Position numbers and translations under genes: made by a program
Assembly: GCF_023612095.1 (NCBI RefSeq)
Contig: NZ_CP086235.1
Location: 951,001 to 1,015,000 of the forward strand
DNA: 64,000 nt
Reading direction: 5' to 3'
Origin: Cytobacillus firmus
GTDB taxonomy: Bacteria; Bacillota; Bacilli; Bacillales; Cytobacillaceae
In this document: positions 17,149-26,132 of the stretch, in pieces
Layout of the letters: every line of letters starts with the position of its first letter
How positions within the stretch are numbered: the stretch's first letter is position 1
The notes under the pieces: generated by a model
The model's database searches: none
Told to the model about the DNA's origin: nothing
What the model saw: only the letters and a program-made list of their open reading frames with translations

Positions 17149-17661
17149 ATGAAAATCATCATTGGTTCAAAAAATCCTGCAAAGATTTCGGCAGTACAGG
17201 CGGCCTTTAGTGATTATGAAGCAGACATTATGTCCGAAGATGTGCCCTCGGGAGTGAATGATCAGCCGTTTTCGGATGAAGAAACCATTAAAGGGGCCAT
17301 TAACAGAGCTTTTGGAGCACTTGAGATATCCGGAGGTCAAATCGGCATTGGGTTAGAGGGAGGTGTGCAAAAAACAGAATATGGGCTTTTTCTCTGTAAC
17401 TGGGGGGCTCTGGCGGAAAAAGAAAAGCCTCCGATTATTGCAGGCGGAGCAAGGATTCCTCTTCCTGAAGCTGTTGCAAAAAGGCTATCAGCTGGCGAAG
17501 AACTGGGCCCTGTCATGGATGATTATGCACAAATAGAAAACGTCCGTAAAAATGAAGGAGCAGTTGGAATTTTTACAAATGGGCAGATTGACCGTGCTGC
17601 CATGTTCTCGCATGTCATGAAGCTTCTTATCGGGCAATATGAATATAGAAAAAGGGGATAG
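17149..17661 (+). CDS. Inosine/xanthosine triphosphatase-like protein (DUF84/YjjX family)
   Basis: A 170-residue member of the DUF84 (YjjX-type) NTPase family, which hydrolyses inosine and xanthosine triphosphates and so cleans non-standard nucleotides from the pool. The phosphate-binding start IIGSKNPAKISAV, the SGVNDQPFSDEETIKGA segment and the IGIGLEGGV strand are all typical. RBS AAAGGAG lies before the ATG. The stop codon runs into the left arm of an old terminator hairpin that is now split by an IS3-type element. Confidence 0.88.
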   Translation: MKIIIGSKNPAKISAVQAAFSDYEADIMSEDVPSGVNDQPFSDEETIKGAINRAFGALEISGGQIGIGLEGGVQKTEYGLFLCNWGALAEKEKPPIIAGGARIPLPEAVAKRLSAGEELGPVMDDYAQIENVRKNEGAVGIFTNGQIDRAAMFSHVMKLLIGQYEYRKRG

Positions 17662-17765
17662 CTTAGCTGAACTATACCCCGGATAGCGGACACTGATAAA
17701 AAAGTGCCCCTATCTGGGGTTTTTTGTGTTTCAATAGATTTAATGAATATGGGCGGAGGATTAAC

Positions 17766-18197
17766 ATGAGTAAGAATATTTATAATGAATTTCAAATTAA
17801 AGAGCTTGAAAAGAATCCTAATGTTTTATGCGCTTCTGAAAGGTCAATCTCCTATAGTCCTGAGTTTAAGCTAAAAGCAGTTACGGATTATAAAAATGGA
17901 AAAGCACCGTCGCAAATCTTTATTGAACAGGGCTTCGACCTGGACATGATCGGTAAGAAACAACCCCAGCGTTGTCTTAAACGTTGGAGGGATTCATATG
18001 AAAGGTTTGGAAAGGAAGGTTTCCTTACGGAACGTAGAGGCAAAGGGAGTACCGGGCGTCCTTCTTTAAAGCAACTTTCCGTAGAAGAGAAATTAAAAAA
18101 AGCTGAAGCAAGAATTAAATTCCTTGAGGCAGAGAATGACTTCTTAAAAAAGCTGGAAGAGTTAGAAAGGCAGGCGTTGAAGAAGAAACGATATTAA
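17766..18197 (+). CDS. IS3-family OrfA (helix-turn-helix protein)
   Basis: A 143-residue DNA-binding protein. The N-terminal part (about 30-90) is helix-turn-helix-like with SYSPEFKLKAVTDYKNG and CLKRWRDSYERFG, and the C-terminus is a leucine-zipper coiled coil (ARIKFLEAENDFLKKLEELE). A slippery A AAA AAG at 18146-18152 lies in the correct frame; slipping back one base there would continue into OrfB and make the OrfAB transposase. The ATG at 17766 follows GGAGG. Confidence 0.9.
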   Translation: MSKNIYNEFQIKELEKNPNVLCASERSISYSPEFKLKAVTDYKNGKAPSQIFIEQGFDLDMIGKKQPQRCLKRWRDSYERFGKEGFLTERRGKGSTGRPSLKQLSVEEKLKKAEARIKFLEAENDFLKKLEELERQALKKKRY

Positions 18198-19099
18198 CGG
18201 CAGCTGAGAAGTTTTCGCTGATCGAGAAAACAATCAGAATTCATCAGTTAAATAAAGTTGTTTCCTACCTGTGTGAACTGGCAGGTGTCAGTCGAAGTGG
18301 CTACTATGATTGGTTGAAGGCTGCACCATTGCGGGCACAACGTGACGATCAGGATGAATTGGACATAGAGTTAATCCGAGAAATTTTCATAAGCAAAAGA
18401 GAAAAAGTAGGTGCCCTCCAGATTAAAATGGTTATGGAGAATGAGTATTCAGCTGTAATGAACCACAAGAAGATTAGACGTTTAATGGCAAAATATAATC
18501 TTGTAGCTAAGATAAGGAAAGCCAATCCATATCGTAAGATGGCTAAGGCAACTCAGGAACATCGAACCTGCCCTAACCTTCTTGACCGTGAATTCAATCA
18601 GGAAGTGCCAGGAAAAGTTCTGCTTACTGATATTACTTATCTTTATTATGGAAAGGGCCAAAAAGCATATTTATCCTGCGTAAAGGACGGAGCTACAAAA
18701 GAAATTTTTGCCTACTACCTTTCCACGTCTTTAGAGATGGATATTGTTTATAAAACGTTAAAAAAGTTAAAGACAGCTGTTGGCAACCACTTTCATCCAG
18801 AGGCCATATTGCATTCTGACCAAGGAATGCACTACACGCATCCTCTATTCCAAAGCAAAGTAAAAAGGCTTGGCCTAACTCAGTCAATGTCCCGAAAGGG
18901 AAACTGTTGGGATAACGCACCAATGGAAAGTTTCTTTGGACATTTTAAAGACTTATCAGAGTATAAATCACTTGATAATATAAAGGATGTAAAGAAAGAA
19001 GTAGATCGTGTAATCGAAGAATATAATCATCATCGTTATCAATGGGGCTTAAATAAAATGACCCCGGCACAATACCGGGGTCACTTATTAGCTGCATAG
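18140..19099 (+). CDS. IS3-family OrfB (DDE transposase, made by frameshift)
   Basis: An rve-type integrase domain in the -1 frame relative to OrfA, open from 18140. The N-terminal HTH_21-like part includes YLCELAGVSRSGYYDWL. The catalytic triad is in LLTDITYLYY, LHSDQGMHY and APMESFFGHFK, followed by the typical YNHHRYQWGLNKMTPAQYR end. There is no good independent start with a ribosome binding site, so it is expected as the OrfAB fusion. It looks intact and belongs to the IS150-like branch by overall pattern. Confidence 0.9.
   Translation, partial: LLKKAGRVRKAGVEEETILTAAEKFSLIEKTIRIHQLNKVVSYLCELAGVSRSGYYDWLKAAPLRAQRDDQDELDIELIREIFISKREKVGALQIKMVMENEYSAVMNHKKIRRLMAKYNLVAKIRKANPYRKMAKATQEHRTCPNLLDREFNQEVPGKVLLTDITYLYYGKGQKAYLSCVKDGATKEIFAYYLSTSLEMDIVYKTLKKLKTAVGNHFHPEAILHSDQGMHYTHPLFQSKVKRLGLTQSMSRKGNCWDNAPMESFFGHFKDLSEYKSLDNIKDVKKEVDRVIEEYNHHRYQWGLNKMTPAQYRGHLLAA
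18146..18152 (+). promoter_or_regulatory. Programmed -1 frameshift site of the IS3 element
   Basis: A AAA AAG with AAA at 18147-18149 and AAG at 18150-18152 in the OrfA frame. The OrfB frame is open from a TGA at about 18137 onwards, so a -1 slip gives a continuous OrfAB protein. This is the standard IS3-family arrangement. Confidence 0.85.
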
Positions 19100-19156
19100 C
19101 GCTTTTTTATAAACTGTCCGTAAATGGGGGTACAGTTCAAGCGCTACCCCCTTTTT

Positions 19157-19603
19157 TTATTCGGTTTCAAAGATGTACGACAAAACTTTCAATGCCTGGC
19201 TGACAGTTTCAACAGTAACATTTGCTTTGCTTGAAAGCTCTTTTAGAGGGTGGTGAAGTTCCTTTGGACGGATAAGGATCAGCGGCTTTCCAAGTGCGGC
19301 AGCTGCGCTTGCATCCATGGCGGTGTTCCATTGCTTGTACTTCTCACCAAATAATGCAATCACCAGATCTGATTTTTGCATTAGAAGCTGTGTTCTTAAG
19401 TTATTAATGCCTGAAGCAGCTTCATCCCGAAGTATGGCATCCGGCTGCGTCCCGAGAATTTCCTCTCCAATCATGTCAGAACGGTCATGATTTTCCATTG
19501 GACCTGTAAAATGAACAGGCAGCTGTAATAATTTTGCTTTTTCCTTTATTTCATTGCGCCAATTGGAATGTATTTCACCTGCTAAATAGACGTTTATTTC
19601 CAT
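19157..19603 (-). CDS. ytoQ: YtoQ family protein (nucleoside 2-deoxyribosyltransferase-like)
   Basis: A 148-residue protein with the YtoQ pattern: INVYLAGEIHSNWRNEI at the start, GPMENHDRSD in the middle and FGEKYKQWNTAMDASAA near the end. The fold belongs to the nucleoside 2-deoxyribosyltransferase superfamily; the actual substrate is unknown. The start at 19603 is supported by AAAGGAGG; a longer frame to 19624 would include that binding site. Its stop codon is inside the T tract of the split terminator. Confidence 0.9.
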   Translation of the reverse strand: MEINVYLAGEIHSNWRNEIKEKAKLLQLPVHFTGPMENHDRSDMIGEEILGTQPDAILRDEAASGINNLRTQLLMQKSDLVIALFGEKYKQWNTAMDASAAAALGKPLILIRPKELHHPLKELSSKANVTVETVSQALKVLSYIFETE

Positions 19604-19765
19604 TCTTCTTCCTCCTTTATGCAATATTCTTATATTTTAACATTTCTTCTAGGAAGTAACGCAGTGAAAAGGCTGCCAATCCTGATATGAAGGGTTGTCA
19701 GACTATTGAGAAGAAATGTATGATAGGGAAGGATATGAGAATCCATGCAAGGAGGGGACAATAGA

Positions 19766-20278
19766 ATGAGTAAAAGATTCACCGCAGCCTTGCTCTTAGT
19801 TATTTCATTTATACTGCTCAGTGCCTGTTCAGCATCGTTGGAAGAAGAGCAAACCGCCGCAAAAAATGCTGCAGAGGAAGCATTTAACCAATCACCTGAA
19901 AAGACAAATCATAAGTTTGAAGATATAGAATATTATTTGCCTTTCGGCTATGAAGTAGAAGAGGAAAGCCCAAATAACATCATTTTAAAAAATGGTTCGA
20001 AACGATACATCCTTTTTTACAATCAGCATGAAGGTCCGGACAGCAGGATTGTTTATGATGCTACCTTAAAGCAGAAAGATGAATTTGAAGTTAAAGAGAA
20101 GTTTACAAAAAAGGGACATAATGGCTTCCTATTAATCAACAGCGGAAAAAAAGACGAACATGAATTGGTCGTCGGGATTGGCGGCGTAAAATTATCAACG
20201 CAGGCTAAAACCAGAAACTTATCCTCTGACGCCGCTGCGATGATGGAAATAGCCAATTCTGTTCAAATGAATAACTAA
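19766..20278 (+). CDS. Putative lipoprotein of unknown function
   Basis: A 170-residue protein with a lipoprotein signal: a basic start, a hydrophobic segment (AALLLVISFILLS) and the lipobox LSAC with the cysteine at residue 21. The rest is hydrophilic, lysine- and glutamate-rich, and probably folds outside the membrane (YYLPFGYEVEEESPNNIILKN, then an alternating strand pattern). I do not recognise the family. AAGGAGGG precedes the start, and a terminator-like hairpin with a T run follows at 20280-20306. It stands alone as one transcription unit. Confidence 0.75.
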   Translation: MSKRFTAALLLVISFILLSACSASLEEEQTAAKNAAEEAFNQSPEKTNHKFEDIEYYLPFGYEVEEESPNNIILKNGSKRYILFYNQHEGPDSRIVYDATLKQKDEFEVKEKFTKKGHNGFLLINSGKKDEHELVVGIGGVKLSTQAKTRNLSSDAAAMMEIANSVQMNN

Positions 20279-20279
20279 A

Positions 20280-20306
20280 GCGAGGGGCCCTGCCCTTCGT
20301 TTTTTA
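20280..20306 (+). terminator. Terminator after the lipoprotein gene
   Basis: GCGAGGG, GCCCT loop region, CCCTTCG, then TTTTTT. Confidence 0.75.
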
Positions 20307-20453
20307 ATTTGCCTTTATAAGCAGCTGAATTTTTTATTGTTATAATAGAAAGCCCCTATTAAAAGAACAATAAGAATATAGAAGATTTTATATTACAAGT
20401 GTCTTTACATATGTTATCTTATAAATGCAGAACTTTTACATAGGGGGAAAATT

Positions 20454-21476
20454 ATGAGAGATTTCCTGAATCGAAAAGGGGTTACCCTTTCAGCTAAAGT
20501 TTATTTCATAGATGCCCTGAGCAGTATGGCGCTGGGCTTGTTTGCTTCGCTGATCATCGGGCTGATTATTAAGACAATTGGAGAACAGACTGATATCAAA
20601 TATTTGCAGGATATGGGCATTTTGGCTATGGGGCTGATGGGCCCTGCAATTGGAGTGGCAGTTGCATACGGACTGAATGCTCCCCCGCTGGTTGTCTTTT
20701 CAGCCATCGCAAGCGGGGCTGCCGGGGCGGCACTCGGAGGCCCGGCAGGGAGCTTCGCTGCAGCCCTTATTTCCACGGAACTTGGAAAATTGGTCAGTAA
20801 GGAAACTAAAGTGGATATTATTGTAACACCGCTTGTTACCATCGCATCAGGTTATGTCGTTTCTACATTTATTGGACCCGGAATTGACTTTGGAATGAAA
20901 AGCTTTGGCAGCCTGATCATGTGGGGAACCGAACAAAGGCCGATCCTCATGGGGATCATTGTCGCGGTATTAATGGGACTTGCCTTGACGGCTCCCATCT
21001 CTTCAGCTGCCATTGCGCTTATGCTTGATCTGCACGGAGTTGCAGCAGGAGCTGCCACAATTGGCTGTGCAGCACAAATGGTCGGCTTCGCTGTGAGCAG
21101 CTACAGGGAAAATAAAATGGGCGGTTTAATTGCGATAGGAATTGGAACATCCATGCTTCAGGTGCCTAATATTATTAGAAACCCGCGCATCCTTATTCCG
21201 CCTACCATCGCAGGAGCGATTCTCGCACCGTTTGGCACGACCATCTGGCTAATGGAAAACAATGCTGCAGGGGCAGGGATGGGTACAAGCGGGCTTGTTG
21301 GCCAGATTATGACTTTTACCACGATGGGCTTTGGCCCGGACGTTTGGATGAAGGTCATCATCTTGCATATTATTGGACCCGCTCTCATCAGCCTGATATT
21401 ATCTGAATATATGAGGAAAAAAGGCTGGATCCAATTTGGAGACATGCATATCAGCACAGGGGGCGTAAGGAAATGA
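20454..21476 (+). CDS. PTS IIC-like membrane protein (PTS_EIIC_2 type)
   Basis: A 340-residue membrane protein with about nine to ten hydrophobic segments and glycine/alanine-rich loops. It resembles the PTS_EIIC_2 family, annotated as phosphotransferase IIC components. The conserved-looking segments are YGLNAPPLVVFSAIASGAAG and LTAPISSAAIALML. There is no IIA or IIB gene nearby, so a complete sugar PTS is not evident and the substrate is unknown. GGGGGA lies before the ATG. It overlaps ytpP by four bases (ATGA), so the two are co-translated. Confidence 0.8.
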   Translation: MRDFLNRKGVTLSAKVYFIDALSSMALGLFASLIIGLIIKTIGEQTDIKYLQDMGILAMGLMGPAIGVAVAYGLNAPPLVVFSAIASGAAGAALGGPAGSFAAALISTELGKLVSKETKVDIIVTPLVTIASGYVVSTFIGPGIDFGMKSFGSLIMWGTEQRPILMGIIVAVLMGLALTAPISSAAIALMLDLHGVAAGAATIGCAAQMVGFAVSSYRENKMGGLIAIGIGTSMLQVPNIIRNPRILIPPTIAGAILAPFGTTIWLMENNAAGAGMGTSGLVGQIMTFTTMGFGPDVWMKVIILHIIGPALISLILSEYMRKKGWIQFGDMHISTGGVRK

Positions 21477-21790
21477 AAAAATTGGAATCAATGGAGCAAT
21501 TTAACGAGATGCGCAGCAGAGGGAAACACATTTTCATGTTTTCAGCAGACTGGTGTCCTGATTGCCGGGTGATTGAACCGGTATTGCCTGAAGTTGAAGC
21601 AAAATATAGTGACTATAATTTCGTTTATGTAGACCGCGATCAATTCATTGATCTTTGCATTGAGCTTGATGTCTTTGGCATTCCAAGCTTCATTGGATAC
21701 AGGGATGGCCAGGAGCTCGGCCGCTTTGTCAGCAAAGACCGCAAAACTCAGGAAGAAATCGAGAACTTCATTCAAACTCTGGAAAACTAG
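21473..21790 (+). CDS. ytpP: Thioredoxin-like protein YtpP
   Basis: A 105-residue single-domain thioredoxin fold. The active site is ADWCPDC with C28 and C31, the cis-proline is in VFGIPSFIGY and the strand FVYVDRDQFIDL lies between. It probably reduces disulfides in the cytoplasm; partners are unknown. Its start overlaps the stop of the permease gene by four bases. In B. subtilis ytpP lies next to ytpQ, as here. Confidence 0.9.
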   Translation: MKKLESMEQFNEMRSRGKHIFMFSADWCPDCRVIEPVLPEVEAKYSDYNFVYVDRDQFIDLCIELDVFGIPSFIGYRDGQELGRFVSKDRKTQEEIENFIQTLEN

Positions 21791-21817
21791 GCCTGGCAAT
21801 TATTTAATAAATGTCAG

Positions 21818-21869
21818 CTTTAGCGCATGCCCCCTCGATTTGCAGTGGCGGGCAAGACACTTCCGCTTT
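21818..21869. repeat. Degenerate fragment of the GCGGAAGCGCC-type repeat
   Basis: GTCAGCTTTAGCGCATGCCCCCTCGA at the left resembles the TGTCTAGCTCCAGCGCCTACCCCCTCGA end of the repeat at 10531, and CACTTCCGCTTT at the right resembles its other end. The variable centre is nearly gone. Confidence 0.55.
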
Positions 21870-21872
21870 AAG

Positions 21873-21906
21873 CCCTCCTGCATCTTTTTTGAGCAGGAGG
21901 GTTTAT
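21873..21906 (+). terminator. Terminator after ytpP
   Basis: CCCTCCTGC (21873-21881) pairs with GCAGGAGGG (21893-21901), then TTTATT. Confidence 0.85.
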
Positions 21907-21955
21907 TAGTGTAAAATGATAGTCGGAAATCAATCCCCAAAGGAGGGGCTTATAT

Positions 21956-22756
21956 ATGAAAATGGATAGCAGAAAAATGAAAAATGAATTAGAGCAGCGC
22001 TTAGCAAAAGAGAACCGGACTTTCTCTTTTGACAGAGAGAAAGATCAGCTTAGAATAGAAAATAAGGACACTGGAAAAGGAATTACCATCTCTTTGCCTG
22101 GCATTATAGCTAAATGGCAGGAGCAAAAGGAAAAAGCGATTGACGAAGTCGTTTATTATGTGGAGGAAGGCCTGGAAGCAATGGTGGAGGATGCTCATTT
22201 ATCCGGCCATGAAAAAAACATTTTTCCAGTCATTCGATCAACTTCTTTTCCGGGTGAATCACAGGAAGGTGTTCCTTTTCTGACAGATGAACATACTGCT
22301 GAAACCCGTATCTACTATGCTCTTGACCTCGGTAAAACGTATCGCCTTATAGATGCACAGCTAATGGAAAAAGAGGGCTGGGATCCGGAAAGAATTAAAG
22401 AAACGGCTCTCTTTAATGTAAGATCTCTCTCGACCGATATGAAATCAGATACTGTAGCAGGCAATACTTTCTATTTCTTAAATAAGAATGATGGATATGA
22501 TGCAAGCAGGATACTGAATGATTCGTTCATTAAAGAAATGAGCAGGAAAGCAGAAGGAACCATGGCAGTGGCCGTTCCGCATCAGGATGTATTAATCATT
22601 GCTGATATTAAAAATGAAACAGGCTATGACGTTCTCGCCCAGATGACTATGAGCTTCTTTGCGAGCGGCAGAGTGCCCATCACCTCCCTTTCATTTCTAT
22701 ACGAAAATGGAGAGTTTGAACCCATATTTATTTTGGGTAAGAATAAAAAGAAATAG
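21956..22756 (+). CDS. ytpQ: DUF1444 family protein YtpQ
   Basis: A 266-residue cytoplasmic protein of the DUF1444 family, recognised by gene order and by segments such as [10 protein letters not shown] and [20 protein letters not shown]. No catalytic motif is visible and no function is known to me. GGAGGGG lies eight bases before the ATG at 21956; a second in-frame ATG six bases on is a weaker choice. A terminator follows. B. subtilis has ytpR between ytpQ and sftA; it is missing here. Confidence 0.85.
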   Translation: MKMDSRKMKNELEQRLAKENRTFSFDREKDQLRIENKDTGKGITISLPGIIAKWQEQKEKAIDEVVYYVEEGLEAMVEDAHLSGHEKNIFPVIRSTSFPGESQEGVPFLTDEHTAETRIYYALDLGKTYRLIDAQLMEKEGWDPERIKETALFNVRSLSTDMKSDTVAGNTFYFLNKNDGYDASRILNDSFIKEMSRKAEGTMAVAVPHQDVLIIADIKNETGYDVLAQMTMSFFASGRVPITSLSFLYENGEFEPIFILGKNKKK

Positions 22757-22763
22757 CTTTTAA

Positions 22764-22791
22764 AGGCCACATCAATTGTGGTCTTTTTTAT
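22764..22791 (+). terminator. Terminator after ytpQ
   Basis: GGCCACATC, loop, GTGGTC and a run of T residues ending near 22791. Confidence 0.7.
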
Positions 22792-22848
22792 TGGCTGTTT
22801 TCGCAAGGTCTGTTGCAAATTGTGTATTATTTACTGAGTTGATTGGAA
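22792..22848. repeat. Relic left arm of the GC-rich palindromic repeat
   Basis: GGCTGTTTTCGCAAGGTCTGTTGC...ACTGAGTTGATTGG matches the left arm of the repeat at 47851 almost base for base, then similarity stops where the GC-rich core would begin. It marks a former copy whose core and right arm are gone. The 300 bases from here to sftA hold no gene I can support. Confidence 0.8.
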
Positions 22849-23144
22849 AACTTGCCGACCCATCGTGAAAAAAGGTATTAAACCCCCAGGAGAGGTAATT
22901 TATTTTCGAAATATATATCAATCAATTATTTCTATTAGTATTGCGAAAAAATCAGCTGTCTGTACAAATGAATTATTAACCTCCCTGAGTCGAAAGTATG
23001 TCTGCAGCTCTTTGTTTGTTTGTAAATTTACCCATTCTGCCTTTAAAAGGACTCATTCTCGGATTTCTTATTCAAAATCTGTGAATAACTGCTAAAATAA
23101 TAGAGATAGTCTAACAAAGTTTTTGATAGAAAGAGTTGATATAA

Positions 23145-25969
23145 ATGAGCTGGATTAAGAAGCTGTTCCATATGTTTAAAGATAATGATGAAGAATATGA
23201 GGAATTTGAAGATCATGCGGATGAGCGAAACCAGGAGAAACAGCCTGCTTCTCAAAGTACAAAAGAAAGTTCAAGAGATGTAGATGCTAAAGTAGTTTAT
23301 CAATATCCTAAAGGCCAATTCCGTTTTCCAGTCATACCTGACCATGAAGCAGCACGGGAAAACAAGAGGCAGCAAAAGCAGGAGCATACACGCGGGCAGA
23401 CGGTTAAAGAAACATCTGAAAAACGGCAGCCAAGGGTAAGAGAAACGGAGCGGCAGAGAAAACCAGCAGATTCTCCATTTCATGAAAAAAGGGCGCCGCG
23501 TTCCGCAGAAAGAGAGCGGCAAAAAAAGACTGCGCCATCACCTGCAAATGAAGAAAAAATCTTGACCCGCAACGAAAGAGAGGCTGCCAATAAGAAAAGG
23601 CCTTTCCAGCCGACAGAAATTCCATCCCCGATTTATGGGTTTAAGAGACCAGGTTCAAAGACACCTAAGGATCAATCTGGGAACGGGGAACAGGAAAATA
23701 ACCGCAGGGAAATTACATACGATGAGGTTATGCGTAAAATTCAGCAGACTCCTCCTAACCGGCCTAAGATAACTGCGGCTGAGTCGCAAAAAGAAAAAGA
23801 AACCATCTTTTCCGCTAAGGTGGAAGCTTTGCAGAGACAGGCTGCTGTACCGGAAACTGAGGAACCGGCAGCAAACAAATATAAAATAGGTGAATCATCT
23901 GAATTAATGTTTGAAGTTCCGGAGGAAAGCCAGGAGATAGAATCCTGTGAAGTGGAAACACATGCAGCATGGGAGGATGAGCTGGAACCAGTCAGTCATC
24001 CCGGTTCTTCCACACCAGCCGGCAATGATTTCTCAAACCACGAAGAGAGCATTGATCGTGAAGAAAAATCTGAAGTAAGCAGATCGCTCTCAAATTTGAT
24101 TGAAGAGGCTCTTCATGAAGAAGAGACAGAAGAAGAAACAGAAGAATATACAGAAGACACAGCAGCACTTTCCGGACAGGATGATTTGAATTCTAATGCG
24201 ATCCCTGAACCAGAGGCTGAAAAGGTCCCAGAGAAAAGTCAATTAATCCAGGATATGAACATAGAATCAGAGAATGAAGAGATATCAAATCCAGTGCAGG
24301 AAAAAAGTGTTCAAGAAGAAAAGCCTTCTTCCAGAGGGTCAATCCCATTCAACGTCATTATGCTGAACAATGACAGAAAAAAATTGAACCAGCAGGAGAA
24401 AGTATCAAACCCTGCAGATGAAAAAAAAATAATATCGCGATGTTTCCATCTGAAAGCATCCAGCAGTCTGCTGCTTCAGCAGAAAGAATTGAGGATTACC
24501 CGACTTCGGAACAGAAGATAAATCAGGAAGAAGATGACATTTCGTATTACCAATTCCCGTCGCGGACATTACTGACACCGCCGGTAATCATGGATGAAGA
24601 ATCTGATTGGCTTTACGAGCAGGAACAGATGTTAAACTCCACCCTGCAGAATTTCAATGTCAGGGCCAGGGTTGTCAATGTTACGCAGGGACCTTCTGTC
24701 ACCAGATTTGAAGTGCAGCCTGAACCGGGGGTCAAGGTAAATAAAATAACGAACCTCTCGGATGATATCAAGCTTAGTCTGGCAGCAAGGGATATTAGGA
24801 TTGAGGCACCAATTCCAGGAAAGCATACAATCGGCATTGAGGTTCCAAACCAGAGCAGCCGTCCGGTATTTATCAGTGAGATCATAAGCACCCCGGAGTT
24901 CCAGAATGGCAGCTCCCCATTGACGGCTGTGCTTGGACTTGATATCTCAGGAAAGCCGATTGTGACCGATTTAAGGAAAATGCCCCACGGTTTAATTGCC
25001 GGTGCAACGGGATCTGGAAAGAGCGTCTGTATCAACACGATCCTGGTAAGCCTTTTGTATAAGGCGAGTCCGGATGAATTGAAGCTTCTCCTGATTGACC
25101 CGAAAATGGTCGAACTTGCACCATATAATCGAATCCCTCATTTAGTCAGCCCGGTTATTACCGATGTAAAAGCAGCAACAGCTGCCCTGAAGTGGGCTGT
25201 AGAGGAAATGGAACGCAGATATGAATTATTTGCCCATGCCGGTGTGCGGGATATAAACCGTTTTAATGAGCTGGCTGAAGAGCATAAGCAATATTCAGAG
25301 AAGCTTCCATTTATGGTCATTGTGATTGATGAGCTGGCAGACCTGATGATGATGGCGCCGGCCGATGTGGAAGAAGCCATTTGCCGGATTGCACAGAAAG
25401 CCCGTGCATGCGGGATGCATCTGATTATCGCAACCCAGCGGCCTTCCGTAGATGTTATTACCGGCTTAATCAAAGCGAATGTGCCAACAAGGATTGCATT
25501 CTCTGTGTCATCCCAAATTGATTCAAGAACAATCATCGATATAAGCGGAGCGGAAAAGCTCTTGGGCCGGGGAGATATGCTTTTCCTTGAAAATGGATCC
25601 TCAAAGCCGGTAAGACTCCAGGGGACATTTGTTTCTGACAAAGAAATTGATGATGTTGTAGCCCATGTACGCAGGGAACAAGAACCTGATTACTTATTTG
25701 AGCAGGAAGAGCTTCTGAAAAAAGCCCAAGCCATTGAAGAAGAGGATGAACTGTTTTTTGAAGCATGCGAGTTTGTTGTTGATCAGGGCTCAGCTTCCAC
25801 TTCTAGTCTGCAAAGAAGATTTAAAATAGGCTATAATAGGGCAGCCAGGTTGATTGATATGATGGAAAAACAAGGATTCATTTCAGAAAATAGAGGCAGC
25901 AAACCGAGGGATGTCCTTATTACTGCGGCTGATCTTGAATCCATACAAGACACTAGTACATTAAATTAA
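23145..25969 (+). CDS. sftA: DNA translocase SftA, frame broken by one missing base
   Basis: A soluble FtsK/SpoIIIE-type DNA pump that moves chromosome ends away from the closing septum. The first 440 residues are charged, low-complexity and lack membrane helices, as expected for SftA and unlike SpoIIIE. The motor follows with Walker [10 protein letters not shown], Walker [11 protein letters not shown] and a C-terminal winged-helix gamma domain ([24 protein letters not shown]). The frame is lost in the nine-A run at 24421-24429; adding one A gives a 941-residue protein, close to B. subtilis SftA. The break lies just before the motor, and both halves are otherwise intact. Confidence 0.9.
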
Positions 25970-26025
25970 TCCATGGTATTCTTTACTTGCATGTTTAAAA
26001 TAATATGAATAACTACTACGATAAC

Positions 26026-26112
26026 GAAGAAAGCATTCATAAGCCGGCGTCCTGCCGGCTTAGGGGCCTGCTCCTTGCAACGCCAAGTCTGCAGGCAAGC
26101 CTGCTTTCTTTC
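26026..26112 (+). promoter_or_regulatory. Structured leader candidate before the nicotinate phosphoribosyltransferase-like gene
   Basis: GAAGAAAGCA (26026-26035) can pair with TGCTTTCTTTC (26102-26112) and encloses TAAGCCGGC/GCCGGCTTA (about 26040-26061) and GCAGG/CCTGC (about 26091-26103). The last hairpin is followed by a pyrimidine tract, so it may be only the sftA terminator. Confidence 0.35.
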
Positions 26113-26132
26113 ATGTTTGTAAGGAGCTTGGG

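Larger units (their letters stand above)
17668..19139 (+). mobile_element. IS3-family insertion sequence with 3-bp target duplication
   Basis: A 1,472-base element with clear terminal inverted repeats: the left end begins TGAACTATACCCC and the right end, read inwards, begins TGAACTGTACCCCC. Similarity continues inwards over about 40 bases, including CGGACA and TATAAAAAAG/GATAAAAAAG. AGC directly flanks it on both sides (17665-17667 and 19140-19142). It carries overlapping orfA and orfB. It splits a terminator hairpin shared by the DUF84 gene and ytoQ. Confidence 0.93.

Noticed and set aside
17766..18197. OrfA/OrfB break of the IS3 element as a mutation
   Set aside because: An in-frame A AAA AAG slippery site and an open -1 frame show normal programmed frameshifting.
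22865..23095. A 76-codon open frame between ytpQ and sftA
   Set aside because: Composition is unlike a protein, there is no ribosome binding site, and no family is recognised.
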